A DNA stretch of 64,000 nt, taken from the NCBI RefSeq assembly GCF_018688375.1, contig NZ_CP061318.1, forward strand, positions 496,001-560,000, read 5' to 3'. The notes beneath the pieces were generated by a model that ran no database searches, was not told the origin of the DNA, and saw nothing but the letters and a program-made list of their open reading frames with translations. Origin of the DNA: Polynucleobacter sp. AP-Ainpum-60-G11. Its GTDB lineage: Bacteria; Pseudomonadota; Gammaproteobacteria; Burkholderiales; Burkholderiaceae. The position numbers and the translations under genes are program-made. This document shows positions 1 through 7,200 of this stretch, piece after piece. Numbering within the stretch: position 1 is the first letter of the stretch; the number at the start of each line of letters is the position of its first letter.

Positions 1-1
1 A

Positions 2-238
2 GAAGGCGATGTGCTAGAGCAGGTAGGAACTGCTTGCTGTTATGCGCGGTCTGACAAGTATTGGATAAATGACCCAGCAAATATCCCGTGGGAAACTTTT
101 CATACGCTTGACTCAATTCCTGTATTCAATGACGAACAGACGGCTGGTTGTTGCGTTCCAGAGCCTGTAGCCAATAAAGAAGCTCAAAGCGGTTGCTGTG
201 TTCCATCAAGCAACCCATTTAAAAAATCTTGCTGTTAA
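2..238 (+). CDS. arsI: ArsI/CadI-type glyoxalase-fold arsenic resistance protein, C-terminal part
   Basis: The reading frame is open from the left edge, so the N-terminus is outside the window. The visible part matches the C-terminal half of the ArsI/CadI vicinal-oxygen-chelate family: a Cys-Cys pair in TACCYARSDKYW followed by NDP and WETF. ArsI cleaves the carbon-arsenic bond of trivalent organoarsenicals, and the Cys pair binds As(III). The tail adds three further Cys-Cys pairs (GCCVPEP, GCCVPSS, KSCC), more than this fold needs, possibly an extra metalloid-binding tail. It lies 9 bases upstream of arsC, with an AAGGAAAG ribosome site between them, so the genes are co-transcribed. The enzymatic role is inferred from this partial sequence and its neighbours. 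Confidence 0.75.
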   Translation, partial: EGDVLEQVGTACCYARSDKYWINDPANIPWETFHTLDSIPVFNDEQTAGCCVPEPVANKEAQSGCCVPSSNPFKKSCC

Positions 239-247
239 GGAAAGTTT

Positions 248-727
248 ATGAAGCAATACAACATTCTCTTTTTGTGTACCCATAACTCTGCTCGCTCTGT
301 ACTTGGTGAAGCCTTGGCATCTACGCACCCCAGCGGCTTATTCGTAGGCTATTCAGCAGGCTCTACTCCTGGAACATCTGTAAACCCAATTGCCAGAGAA
401 ATTGCGATAGAGCTTGGCTATGACGAGAGTAAGTTGCGCTCTAAGTCTTGGGACGAGTATGGCTCACCTGATGCTCCTAAGATGGATTTCATCGTGACTG
501 TATGTGATAACGCCGCAGGAGAACAGTGCCCATATTGGCATGGCAATCCAGCTACAGCGCATTGGGGCTTTCCTGACCCATCGCAAGTACAGGGAACTGA
601 TTTAGAGAAGCGCAGAGCATTTAACGAAGTTAAGAATGGTCTTAAGCGTCGCTTAGATATTTTGGCTTCGATGCCCTTGGATAAATTAGACTCACTTAGC
701 TTAAAAGAAATTCATACAAAATCATGA
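248..727 (+). CDS. arsC: Arsenate reductase, low-molecular-weight phosphatase type
   Basis: Reduces arsenate to arsenite in the cytoplasm using a cysteine relay and thioredoxin-type reductant. Its 159 residues start with the phosphatase loop CTHNSAR at residues 10-16 (nucleophile Cys10). Cys86 and Cys94 in [10 protein letters not shown] are positioned like the two relay cysteines of the Staphylococcus enzyme. The general-acid Asp is in GFPDPS near residue 112. The stop overlaps the acr3 start by 4 bases (ATGA), so translation is coupled and the arsenite product is handed to the exporter made from the same transcript. Confidence 0.93.
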   Translation: MKQYNILFLCTHNSARSVLGEALASTHPSGLFVGYSAGSTPGTSVNPIAREIAIELGYDESKLRSKSWDEYGSPDAPKMDFIVTVCDNAAGEQCPYWHGNPATAHWGFPDPSQVQGTDLEKRRAFNEVKNGLKRRLDILASMPLDKLDSLSLKEIHTKS

Positions 728-1764
728 GTCAAATTACGCAAAAACTATCGTTTTTGGATAGATACCTTACTGTTTGGATTTTTGCCGCAATGGCATTTGG
801 TATTGGCTTGGGATATTTCATTCCCAGCATTGAGGGATTTATCAACTCATTCCAGTCTGGTGCTACCAATATTCCTATTGCGATTGGCTTGATACTGATG
901 ATGTATCCGCCGTTTGCCAAAGTAAAGTACGAAGAATTACCAGATGTTTTTAGAGATAAAAGAATATTTGGAATTGCGTTTTTACTTAACTGGATTGTTG
1001 CGCCAACATTGATGTTTTTGTTGGCAATCACTTTTGTACCCAATCAACCTGAATACATGGCAGGACTTATTCTGATTGGAATTGCGCCTTGTATTGCGAT
1101 GGTTATCGTCTGGAATGATATTGCTAAGGGTTCAACAGAATATGCCGCAGGTTTAGTCGCATTTAATGCTGTATTTCAAGTTCTGTTCTTTAGTGTTTAT
1201 GCCTACTTTTTCCTAACAGTACTGCCTCCTTATTTTGGCTTTACTGGTTCAGTAGTCAATATTACTATTGGTGAGATTGCTAAGACTGTAGCCATCTACC
1301 TTGGCGTTCCTTGCGTAGCAGGCTTTCTAACTCGCTTTGTAATGCTTAAGTTGGTAAGTAAAGACTGGTATCAAAATGTCTTTATCCCAAAAATTGGGAA
1401 GATTACTTTGATAGCATTACTCTTTACCATTGTGGTGATGTTTAGCTTAAAAGGTAAGCTAATCCTACAGTTGCCAATGGATGTCGTGACTATTGCGATA
1501 CCTTTGTTGATATTCTTCTTGGTAATGTTTTTGTTGACCTTCTTTATCACCGTCAAGATGGGCATTGACTACAAGCGTTGCTGTACGCTGTCCTTTACAG
1601 CTTCCAGCAATAACTTTGAGTTGGCTATTGCTGTAGCTATTGCGGTATTTGGTATCAACTCAGGCGCCGCATTTGCCGCAGTTATTGGTCCGTTAGTCGA
1701 GGTGCCAATTATGGTTGGACTGGTATCAGTAGCTCTTTGGATTAAACATAGATTAGAGCCTTAA
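724..1764 (+). CDS. acr3: Arsenite efflux permease, Acr3 family
   Basis: An inner-membrane arsenite exporter of 346 residues with about ten hydrophobic segments. The family signature around the essential cysteine is present in [12 protein letters not shown] (Cys123), as is the late conserved segment [14 protein letters not shown]. Length is normal for Acr3. It is the last gene of the arsI-arsC-acr3 run. ArsR, the usual regulator, is not in the window and would be expected upstream. A weak hairpin lies just past the stop. Confidence 0.93.
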   Translation: MSQITQKLSFLDRYLTVWIFAAMAFGIGLGYFIPSIEGFINSFQSGATNIPIAIGLILMMYPPFAKVKYEELPDVFRDKRIFGIAFLLNWIVAPTLMFLLAITFVPNQPEYMAGLILIGIAPCIAMVIVWNDIAKGSTEYAAGLVAFNAVFQVLFFSVYAYFFLTVLPPYFGFTGSVVNITIGEIAKTVAIYLGVPCVAGFLTRFVMLKLVSKDWYQNVFIPKIGKITLIALLFTIVVMFSLKGKLILQLPMDVVTIAIPLLIFFLVMFLLTFFITVKMGIDYKRCCTLSFTASSNNFELAIAVAIAVFGINSGAAFAAVIGPLVEVPIMVGLVSVALWIKHRLEP

Positions 1765-1775
1765 GTCACCAAAGC

Positions 1776-1794
1776 ATCAGCTTGCTAAGTTGAT
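1776..1794 (+). terminator. Weak hairpin after the ars operon
   Basis: ATCAGCTT-GCT-AAGTTGAT forms an 8-bp stem with one G-T pair, 11 bases after the acr3 stop. No run of T follows, so it is at best a weak or factor-dependent end of transcript. Confidence 0.3.
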
Positions 1795-1801
1795 TTAAGG
1801 C

Positions 1802-1969
1802 TTAGTAGTTATTTGTGTATCTAATAACTACATCTAAGTTGTTAAACATTGCCTTTACAGCTTGTTCTGCTTGATAAGCACTGTTTGTGTTTATCTCCAC
1901 TACTCCTTCGCTTGCTACCATACAGCTATTCTTCTCGTATGCTGTGTAAGTCACTTTGTAAGTATTCAT
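1802..1969 (-). CDS. Small hypothetical protein (55 aa)
   Basis: A 55-codon frame from ATG at 1969 to TAA at 1802. It begins MNTYKVTYTAYEKNS and has a helical segment AYQAEQAVKAMFNN near residues 31-44. The mixed hydrophobic and charged pattern (a beta-rich start, then an amphipathic helix) looks like a real small protein; the plus-strand frame over the same bases is an improbable Cys/His/Ser-rich run. No strong ribosome site is visible (only AAAGAAACC before the ATG). It lies in the otherwise empty 311-base gap between acr3 and the Rep-like gene, in the same direction as the Rep-like gene and downstream of it. Function unknown. Confidence 0.5.
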   Translation of the reverse strand: MNTYKVTYTAYEKNSCMVASEGVVEINTNSAYQAEQAVKAMFNNLDVVIRYTNNY

Positions 1970-2075
1970 TTGGTTTCTTTAAGTTATGTTTGTTTAGACA
2001 AAGCTACGCTAATTAAAGACTCTTTCAGCTTTAATCGTCAACCAGCAAAAGACAACTTAAGTCAGTAATGCTGTA

Positions 2076-2594
2076 TTACGCTAAATCCCATAAGACAGAG
2101 TCCGTGCTTTTTTGAGTAATGGTCTTAACCGCATACTCAGCCCAACCGCTATCGCATATTTCCACTTGGTATTCTTTGTTTATCTCAGCCACTTTATTTT
2201 TTGCTTTAATAATTAGCGCCTCTATTTCATTTAATTTAATGTGTGCTGGTAACTCACCAATCACCATATGTAAATGTAAGTTCATACCTCCAGCACCACC
2301 TTCAACAGATGGCAAAAATCTAAGCGACTTATTAAACCTTTTCGCAGCATTTCCATAAACTGCTTGATTTAACTTTTTCTTAAATCTCTCAGCTATCCAT
2401 TTACAGTCATCCTTGTCTAATCTCTTGTAGTAAGTCCCTTTATCTGTCACCACCTCAAATGACTGCTTTAAGCTCAATGTCACTGCCACCGTGCCCTTAA
2501 ACATATGAGCAGCAAACACTCTGCCTGCTGTAGGTAGATGATTTTTTGGCTGTTCCAAATAAGCTGTTTTTTGACGGATTTGCGCTAAGTTCAT
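2076..2594 (-). CDS. HUH-endonuclease (rolling-circle Rep)-like protein
   Basis: A 172-residue protein with the three ordered motifs of rolling-circle initiators: a hydrophobic VAVTLSL strand (residues 36-42, motif I-like), the metal-binding HUH motif His107-Leu-His109 inside LHLHMVIG, and a YxxK motif Tyr154-Ala-Val-Lys157 (motif III, catalytic tyrosine). It could nick DNA to start rolling-circle copying or transfer of the element. It is shorter than most plasmid Reps, with no helicase domain. The nearest relatives I can name are small phage or inovirus Gp2-like replication proteins, but I cannot confirm the family. An AT-rich inverted repeat lies 22-60 bases upstream of its start, a likely operator or nick site. 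Confidence 0.6.
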   Translation of the reverse strand: MNLAQIRQKTAYLEQPKNHLPTAGRVFAAHMFKGTVAVTLSLKQSFEVVTDKGTYYKRLDKDDCKWIAERFKKKLNQAVYGNAAKRFNKSLRFLPSVEGGAGGMNLHLHMVIGELPAHIKLNEIEALIIKAKNKVAEINKEYQVEICDSGWAEYAVKTITQKSTDSVLWDLA

Positions 2595-2607
2595 ACCTGT
2601 ATTTATG

Positions 2608-2619
2608 TAATACCTAATA
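2608..2619. repeat. Direct repeat TAATACCTAATA, copy 1
   Basis: An exact 12-base match to 2848-2859, 240 bases away in the same spacer. It partly overlaps the left arm of the inverted repeat. Possible iteron. Confidence 0.5.
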
Positions 2620-2654
2620 AATCAGTAAATTTATGCGAATTTATTAGATTTATT
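2616..2654. repeat. AT-rich inverted repeat upstream of the Rep-like gene
   Basis: Left arm AATAAATCAGTAAATT (2616-2631), loop TATGCG, right arm AATTTATTAGATTTATT (2638-2654). The arms pair over 16 positions with one G-T pair and one bulged A. The centre is about 40 bases upstream of the Rep-like start codon, fitting a Rep binding site, double-strand origin hairpin or autoregulatory operator. Confidence 0.6.
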
Positions 2655-2847
2655 AAATAAAATCAGATACTTACGACTGCCTATTTTTTGGGCAATTTAA
2701 GCTATTTTTTGCTAAGTTGCGCTACAGCTATGTAATGCCCTGTTTTGCGTGCTTGTAGCGTGTTTTTGAGTGCTTTTTGACGGCGCTTTGACAGGAACAC
2801 TATGCGCAGTGACGAGAGAAGAAGGTTTTGACGCAATTAGCACCTAC

Positions 2848-2859
2848 TAATACCTAATA
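2848..2859. repeat. Direct repeat TAATACCTAATA, copy 2
   Basis: Second exact copy of the 12-base word. It is preceded by a degenerate partial copy (ACCTACTAAT), so this end looks like a short tandem. Confidence 0.5.
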
Positions 2860-2979
2860 TTAAATTTTGTATGTGCGATAAAAATAGATTTACTTGGGAA
2901 GGTGTAAGTAAATTCAGGTTGCTCAATTTGCGAATCAGGCAATAACTTAAGTCTGCTTATTACTTAAAAGGAGAATTAA

Positions 2980-3423
2980 ATGAGCGCATTAAACAATCTT
3001 AAGTTAGTTGTCAGTAAAAAATACACTACAGTATCGCCAGTTGTTCAGCGTAGAAATAAACTCGCAAACAAAATTCATCAGCAATTAGAGTTGTGCGAAG
3101 CAAAAAAGCAAGGTCAAATTTATGCGCCTAAAAAATTAAAGACCTTTACAAATAAGCAAACAGGCGAGCGTATGACTGTAGAAGTTGCGAAGCGAGTAAA
3201 AGAATGGTTCTGGGTAAATGATGCTGGAAAAATCAATTTAGCAATTAAATATGGGGCTAAAACTCTGCCATTAAATAAAAAAGGGGCTAATGCTATTGAG
3301 CTTGCTACAGGTGATGAGCTAATAAATACACTTAAGTCAATTAAGGTTGCTGTATTAAACGGCGAATTAGATGATGCTATTACAGAAGCAAGCAATGCTA
3401 CCAAGGCTGCTTTTGTGAAATAA
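2980..3423 (+). CDS. Conserved hypothetical protein of integrative elements (DUF6641-like)
   Basis: A 147-residue basic, soluble protein with the ribosome site AAAAGGAGA 6 bases before ATG. It starts MSALNNLKLV and has a central KTFTNKQTGERMTVEVAKRVKEWFW segment around residues 54-78 (only part of the pattern is quoted as landmarks), then GAKTLPLNKKGANAIE. I recall similar proteins beside integrases in betaproteobacterial elements (DUF6641), but cannot confirm this here. The composition suggests nucleic-acid or protein binding. It is followed 31 bases later by another small gene in the same direction, which may share its transcript. Function unknown. Confidence 0.7.
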   Translation: MSALNNLKLVVSKKYTTVSPVVQRRNKLANKIHQQLELCEAKKQGQIYAPKKLKTFTNKQTGERMTVEVAKRVKEWFWVNDAGKINLAIKYGAKTLPLNKKGANAIELATGDELINTLKSIKVAVLNGELDDAITEASNATKAAFVK

Positions 3424-3454
3424 CTAAAAATTACTGCGCGGAAAGAAAAGGGGT

Positions 3455-3628
3455 ATGTTGATAAAAGAGGTTGAGGTAAAAAACATACCCCCCGTACCCC
3501 CTGAAAATGCTCGTTTAGATGCCTTAAAGCGACAAAAAGATAATCTAAATAAAACGATTAAGGCTACTAAGGCAAGAGAAAAGATTACGCAAGGGCAACA
3601 GCAGTTGAGCAAAGCTCTCCAGTCTTAG
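3455..3628 (+). CDS. Small basic hypothetical protein (57 aa) next to the integrase
   Basis: A 57-codon frame from ATG 3455 to TAG 3628, preceded by a purine-rich ribosome site (GGAAAGAAAAGGGG). The product begins MLIKEVEVKNIPPVPPENAR and continues as a Lys/Gln-rich helix, probably a coiled coil. Its last 4 bases overlap the tail of the convergent integrase gene. Codon pattern and ribosome site favour it over the minus-strand frame across the same bases. Role unknown; its place beside the integrase suggests an accessory element gene. Confidence 0.6.
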   Translation: MLIKEVEVKNIPPVPPENARLDALKRQKDNLNKTIKATKAREKITQGQQQLSKALQS

Positions 3629-5013
3629 CCTGTTTCCTTTTTCTTTGTAGGTTGTTTGTAGCTGTAGCGTTTTTTGACTTCCTTATCAAGCTCCATATCT
3701 ATTAGCTGTCTGCTCTCATCGCCTCGCAATTGATGGACTGCTTTAACGGAATCAAGATGGCTGTAATGCTTTTCAATCATTGTTGTGCTTGTACCCATCT
3801 GCTTGGCTAACGTATGGATAGGAACGTTGTCATTAGTAAGCGCAAGGGTGGCATAGGTATGGCGCAGGCTGTACAGCACTCGTTTCTTGTTGCTTACAGG
3901 GTCAGTTTGTAGATTGTGTTCTTTAAGGTAAGTGTCAAATAACTTAGAGAAGCTGGTAGGGCGCGCTAACTTGGCTTTGCGATTAGACTTTTGTTGCCTA
4001 TCACTTACAAACTCTTTGTAAGTGAATATGTAGTCCTTACATTGCTCCTTAAGTAGTTTACTTAATGCTTTTCCGTAATTTCGTTGCGCTATGTCTTCTA
4101 GTGCCTTAACGGTTGGTAATCTGCCTATCGCTAAGCGTGAGCCTGTTTTCCCAGATTGGATATTTATTACGGCGGTCCTGTTTAGGTTAAGGATGGTGAT
4201 TTCTTCGCCAGTATCGTTGTATTCGTTAGGTGGCTCAATGACGCCAGTCTTTTTGACTGATGGATATTTTTTGATTTCTATTTGCGTCCAGCGTAAGTCC
4301 AATAACTCCTTGCCAGGGCGTGCGCCTGTGTCCAGTAGCACCATTACATAGTCCTTAAGCAATTTCCTTAAGTCCTTGCTATCTGCTTTGCCAGCCTCTA
4401 TCCATTCATCAAAGTTGCTCTTGAGTGCGCGAGTCTCATCTAAGCCAAACTCAATACGCCTCTCACTTGCCTTGCCTTTAGCTATCAGCTTTGGTCTATT
4501 CAATTCAACCATAAAGCCTTTGTAAACAGCTTCGTCAAATATCAGCTTGAGTGCGGCATTGTGAGTTAGTTGCGTGCTACGAGTGGGCGCTTTGCCCATA
4601 CGCTTAGTTCGTCTTCTATCTAACTCTTCCAACGCTTCGTATGTAATGTTGTTTACAGCGTACTTGCCCAGTACTGGAATTAAGTAGGTATCTATTGCTG
4701 TTATGTAGTCTTTGTAGATAGGCTTTGCTTTGCCTGTCTTCATCTCATCCTTAAGTTTGCGTACGACGGCATTCGCAATATCCTTAAAGCGTCTTGTGAT
4801 TGGTGCTGTGTTTAGTTTCTTGCGAACATTGGCTTCAACTAAGATGTCGTGCGCCTTCGCCTTTGCTGTTTCTAAGTCACGCTCACCTGTACTTGTCCTT
4901 TGCCAGCGCCCATCTACATTAAAACGGCATTGCCAGATAGCACTACGCTCACGCCTGTAAACGACCAGTTGTCTTGGGACGAGGGTATGTGTGGTGGGCT
5001 TCTGCGTGGTCAT
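3625..5013 (-). CDS. int: Tyrosine-type site-specific integrase
   Basis: A phage-type integrase of 462 residues that would insert and excise the island. An N-terminal arm-type and SAM-like core-binding region (about 1-190) precedes the catalytic domain. Visible catalytic residues are Arg in TGARPGKELLDL, the Arg-His pair of SLRHTYATLAL, and the nucleophile Tyr in EKHYSHL near the C-terminus. The gene reads away from tRNA-Lys, with its start 113 bases from the tRNA 3' end. The gene is full length with no visible damage, so the element may still be mobile. Confidence 0.9.
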   Translation of the reverse strand: MTTQKPTTHTLVPRQLVVYRRERSAIWQCRFNVDGRWQRTSTGERDLETAKAKAHDILVEANVRKKLNTAPITRRFKDIANAVVRKLKDEMKTGKAKPIYKDYITAIDTYLIPVLGKYAVNNITYEALEELDRRRTKRMGKAPTRSTQLTHNAALKLIFDEAVYKGFMVELNRPKLIAKGKASERRIEFGLDETRALKSNFDEWIEAGKADSKDLRKLLKDYVMVLLDTGARPGKELLDLRWTQIEIKKYPSVKKTGVIEPPNEYNDTGEEITILNLNRTAVINIQSGKTGSRLAIGRLPTVKALEDIAQRNYGKALSKLLKEQCKDYIFTYKEFVSDRQQKSNRKAKLARPTSFSKLFDTYLKEHNLQTDPVSNKKRVLYSLRHTYATLALTNDNVPIHTLAKQMGTSTTMIEKHYSHLDSVKAVHQLRGDESRQLIDMELDKEVKKRYSYKQPTKKKETG

Positions 5014-5084
5014 TTATCGCTCGCTAAGCCTTTAGCTTACAGGGGCGAGCAAAAATGGGCAATAGGTGTGTAAGCGGTGTGTAG

Positions 5085-5113
5085 CAAAAAGAAAAGCGCA
5101 CTATTGTGCGCTT
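5085..5113 (-). terminator. Rho-independent terminator of tRNA-Lys
   Basis: On the minus strand AAGCGCAC-AATA-GTGCGCTT (8-bp stem, 4-base loop) is followed by TTTCTTTTT. It starts 12 bases after the encoded CCA end of tRNA-Lys. Confidence 0.85.
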
Positions 5114-5125
5114 GTCCATACAGCT

Positions 5126-5201
5126 TGGTGGGTCGGGCGAGATTCGAACTCGCGACCAACGGATTAAAAGTCCGCTGCTCTACCGACTGAGCTACCGACC
5201 C
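5126..5201 (-). tRNA. tRNA-Lys (anticodon TTT)
   Basis: A 76-base cloverleaf with acceptor stem GGGTCGG/CCGACCC, anticodon loop CTTTTAA (anticodon TTT), T-loop GTTCGAATC and encoded CCA. Its 3' end faces the island, so it is the likely attachment site. Confidence 0.97.
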
Positions 5202-5213
5202 AGTAAGACAGAA

Positions 5214-5219
5214 ATTATA
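5214..5219 (-). promoter_or_regulatory. -10 box of the tRNA-Lys promoter
   Basis: Perfect TATAAT on the minus strand, 12 bases upstream of the tRNA 5' end, in the context CTTGCTATAAT. No good -35 hexamer is seen at normal spacing. Confidence 0.65.
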
Positions 5220-5286
5220 GCAAGAACTTGGTTTGTCTCCCTCGGTTTGCTGGGTTTTGCCTCTACGCCTTGTAGTTACAAGAGTG

Positions 5287-6624
5287 CTACGCGTTTGCCC
5301 TTCTGGCAACCGGTGGATTTTTTGAGAAATAATCCTTAATTCCTCTCAAAATCGCCTCCGCAATGCGATCCTGGTAGGCATCATCATTGAGACGAGCTTC
5401 TTCCTGTGGATTGCTGATAAAGGCGGTTTCTACCAAGATGGATGGAATATCTGGTGCCCTGAGAACGGCAAAACTAGCTTGCTCAACTTTGGCTTTATGT
5501 AGGGGTGCAAACCCGCTAATTTGCTTCAGTATCGACGTACCCACTTGAAGCGAGTCTTTGATCTGGGCGGTGGTCGACATATCTAGCAATAAATTAGCAA
5601 GCTGTTTGTCTTGCGTCTTGATATTGATGCCGCCGATAAGATCGGAAGCATTTTCTTTATTAGCCATCCAGCGTGCTGTAGTACTGCTGGCGCCCATTTG
5701 GGATAAGGCAAAAACTGATGCGCCTTTTGCTCTTGGTTCGATAAATGCATCCGCATGAATGGAGACAAATAAATCTGCCTCCACGCGCCGTGCTTTTTGT
5801 ACTCGCGTATGCAGTGGAACGAAGTAGTCGCCATCTCGAGTCAAAAATGGACGCATATAAGGATCGTTCTCAATCTTGTCACGTAAGCGTTTAGCGATAG
5901 AGAGAACAACGTGTTTCTCCTTGGATCCCATGGCGCCAATGGCACCTGGATCTTCGCCACCGTGCCCTGCATCGATTGCGATGGTAATGAGGCGCTTGTG
6001 TTTTGCTGGGGTAGTAGACTGCTTTACATCTGGAATCGCTTGGGCTACTGGCGCCCTCGGAGCATCTTTCTCTTTCTTGCTTGCAAACTGTGCAATCAAA
6101 TCGATTTCTTCATTCGATTTTTCTAACGCGCTTTCTTTGCGAGCGCTGCTTTTCACTAACTCCATCAAGGGGTCTGGTGGTGTTGATGGATAGAGATCGA
6201 GCACCATGCGGTATTGGTATTCGGCAATTGGATCTAGCGTGAAAAGCTGGGGTTTAACGGGCTCCTTCAGGTCGAAGACCAAGCGCACCATACCAGGTTG
6301 AAATTGCCCCACGCGGATTTGTGAAATGTAGGGATCATTGGGTTTGACTTTAGCAACCAAGTCCTTCAGAGTGGAATTCAATTCCATGCCTTGAACGTCG
6401 ACTACCAAGCGATCGGGATTGGTGAGTAATTGTTGCGTAATTGGCAATGCTTTATCGGACTCGAGGGTGATGCGTGTGTAATCTTCTGCAGGCCATATAC
6501 GCACGCCTAAGATCTTGGCGCCCCAAGCAATCTCGGCCTCGCTGAAGAAGAGGATAAAACCCAACATCTTTGCGGAGGTTTTGAGGTGCGTTCTTCTGGA
6601 GGGGTTGATGGGCAAATTACTCAT
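5287..6624 (-). CDS. amiC: N-acetylmuramoyl-L-alanine amidase, AmiC type
   Basis: A periplasmic zinc hydrolase that cuts the peptide stem from muramic acid during daughter-cell separation. The 445 residues comprise a twin-arginine signal (SRRTHLK at 9-15, then a hydrophobic stretch), an AMIN septum-targeting domain (about 36-145), a variable linker, and an Amidase_3 domain (about 212-435). Zinc ligands are His221 in DAGHGGEDPG, Glu236 and His290 in VSIHADAF. The twin-arginine signal fits Tat export, as in E. coli AmiC. It lies 2 bases after tsaE on the same strand, a linkage common in proteobacteria. Confidence 0.93.
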   Translation of the reverse strand: MSNLPINPSRRTHLKTSAKMLGFILFFSEAEIAWGAKILGVRIWPAEDYTRITLESDKALPITQQLLTNPDRLVVDVQGMELNSTLKDLVAKVKPNDPYISQIRVGQFQPGMVRLVFDLKEPVKPQLFTLDPIAEYQYRMVLDLYPSTPPDPLMELVKSSARKESALEKSNEEIDLIAQFASKKEKDAPRAPVAQAIPDVKQSTTPAKHKRLITIAIDAGHGGEDPGAIGAMGSKEKHVVLSIAKRLRDKIENDPYMRPFLTRDGDYFVPLHTRVQKARRVEADLFVSIHADAFIEPRAKGASVFALSQMGASSTTARWMANKENASDLIGGINIKTQDKQLANLLLDMSTTAQIKDSLQVGTSILKQISGFAPLHKAKVEQASFAVLRAPDIPSILVETAFISNPQEEARLNDDAYQDRIAEAILRGIKDYFSKNPPVARRANA

Positions 6625-6626
6625 TC

Positions 6627-7157
6627 CTATTGCGCATGCATTTTTTCTAGAACAGATATTCCCTGGCTGGAATTCGCTTGGAGACTAATATCTCTGGAGT
6701 GTTCATCGCCACCAGCCATGAGATGAATTGCTACATCAAAAGCGGGTAGGGTGCCCTCTGCTTTTTCTGGCCACTCTACTAAGCAAAATCCAGGCTCATC
6801 AAAGTGTTCTGCAAAACCTGCCTCTTGCCACTCGAGAGGATCTCTCATGCGATAGAGATCAAAGTGATGGGCTGTAATGCTTGCAGCATTAGATTGATTG
6901 CCATCCTTAATGTGAATAGGGTAGGGCTCGCATAGGGTGTAGGTGGGGCTTTTCACTCGACCTTCATATCCTAGGGCTTGTATCAGGTGACGTGCAAAGG
7001 CAGTCTTACCAGCCCCAAGGTCACCCTCTAGGGAGATATTGAGGTGAGTAGATGGATTTGCTTGAAAAAGATGACTGAGGCTGAGGGCAAGTTTTTGCGC
7101 CAAAGCGGCTGTATCTGCTTCTTGCCTACAATGTTGTGTAAATGAATTCTGAGCCAT
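6627..7157 (-). CDS. tsaE: tRNA threonylcarbamoyladenosine biosynthesis ATPase TsaE
   Basis: The ATPase partner of TsaB-TsaD that makes t6A37 in ANN-decoding tRNAs. 176 residues; Walker A GDLGAGKT at 45-52, then the family motif SPTYTLCEPY and the HHFDLYRM segment. The C-terminal 20-30 residues are variable. It is the first gene of a tsaE-amiC pair and is divergent from queG with 43 bases between starts, so both promoters must be compact. Confidence 0.93.
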   Translation of the reverse strand: MAQNSFTQHCRQEADTAALAQKLALSLSHLFQANPSTHLNISLEGDLGAGKTAFARHLIQALGYEGRVKSPTYTLCEPYPIHIKDGNQSNAASITAHHFDLYRMRDPLEWQEAGFAEHFDEPGFCLVEWPEKAEGTLPAFDVAIHLMAGGDEHSRDISLQANSSQGISVLEKMHAQ

Positions 7158-7200
7158 TTGCCTAGTTTATTCAATTATTAAGCGACATACTGTATTCCTA

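Larger units (their letters stand above)
2595..2979. other. 385-base gene-free spacer, candidate origin/control region of the element
   Basis: No convincing gene. It holds a long inverted repeat next to the Rep-like gene (2616-2654), two copies of TAATACCTAATA (2608-2619 and 2848-2859), a very AT-rich tract around 2616-2665 and two CTTAAG palindromes just outside or within its right end (2946, 2998). On the right it ends in the strong ribosome site AAAAGGAGA of the next gene. Repeats beside a Rep-like gene are typical of an origin or Rep operator; the function is inferred. Confidence 0.45.
1..5125. mobile_element. Genomic island beside tRNA-Lys (left end outside window)
   Basis: A tyrosine integrase gene starts about 110 bases from the 3' end of a tRNA-Lys gene, the usual layout of elements integrated into a tRNA. 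Left of it lie a HUH Rep-like gene, an origin-like spacer, three small proteins of unknown function and an arsenic operon. The region is visibly more AT-rich than the rest and is dense in CTTAAG (11 copies). I find no second copy of the tRNA 3' end in bases 1-5000, so the far attachment site is either left of the window or does not use the tRNA. That the ars genes belong to the element is inferred from composition only. Confidence 0.7.

Noticed and set aside
1862..2068. 68-codon plus-strand frame after acr3
   Set aside because: Low-complexity Cys/His/Ser-rich product opposite the more protein-like 55-codon minus-strand gene; no ribosome site.
2871..2945. 24-codon frame MCDKNRFTWEG... before the DUF6641-like gene
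   Set aside because: Very short, no ribosome site; could be a leader peptide but nothing supports it.
1..5000. Search for a second copy of the tRNA-Lys 3' end (attL)
   Set aside because: None found by eye; the boundary is presumably outside the window.
5037..5309. 90-codon minus-strand frame across tRNA-Lys
   Set aside because: It is the translated tRNA (GSVAQSVEQRTFNPLV pattern), a well-known false gene.
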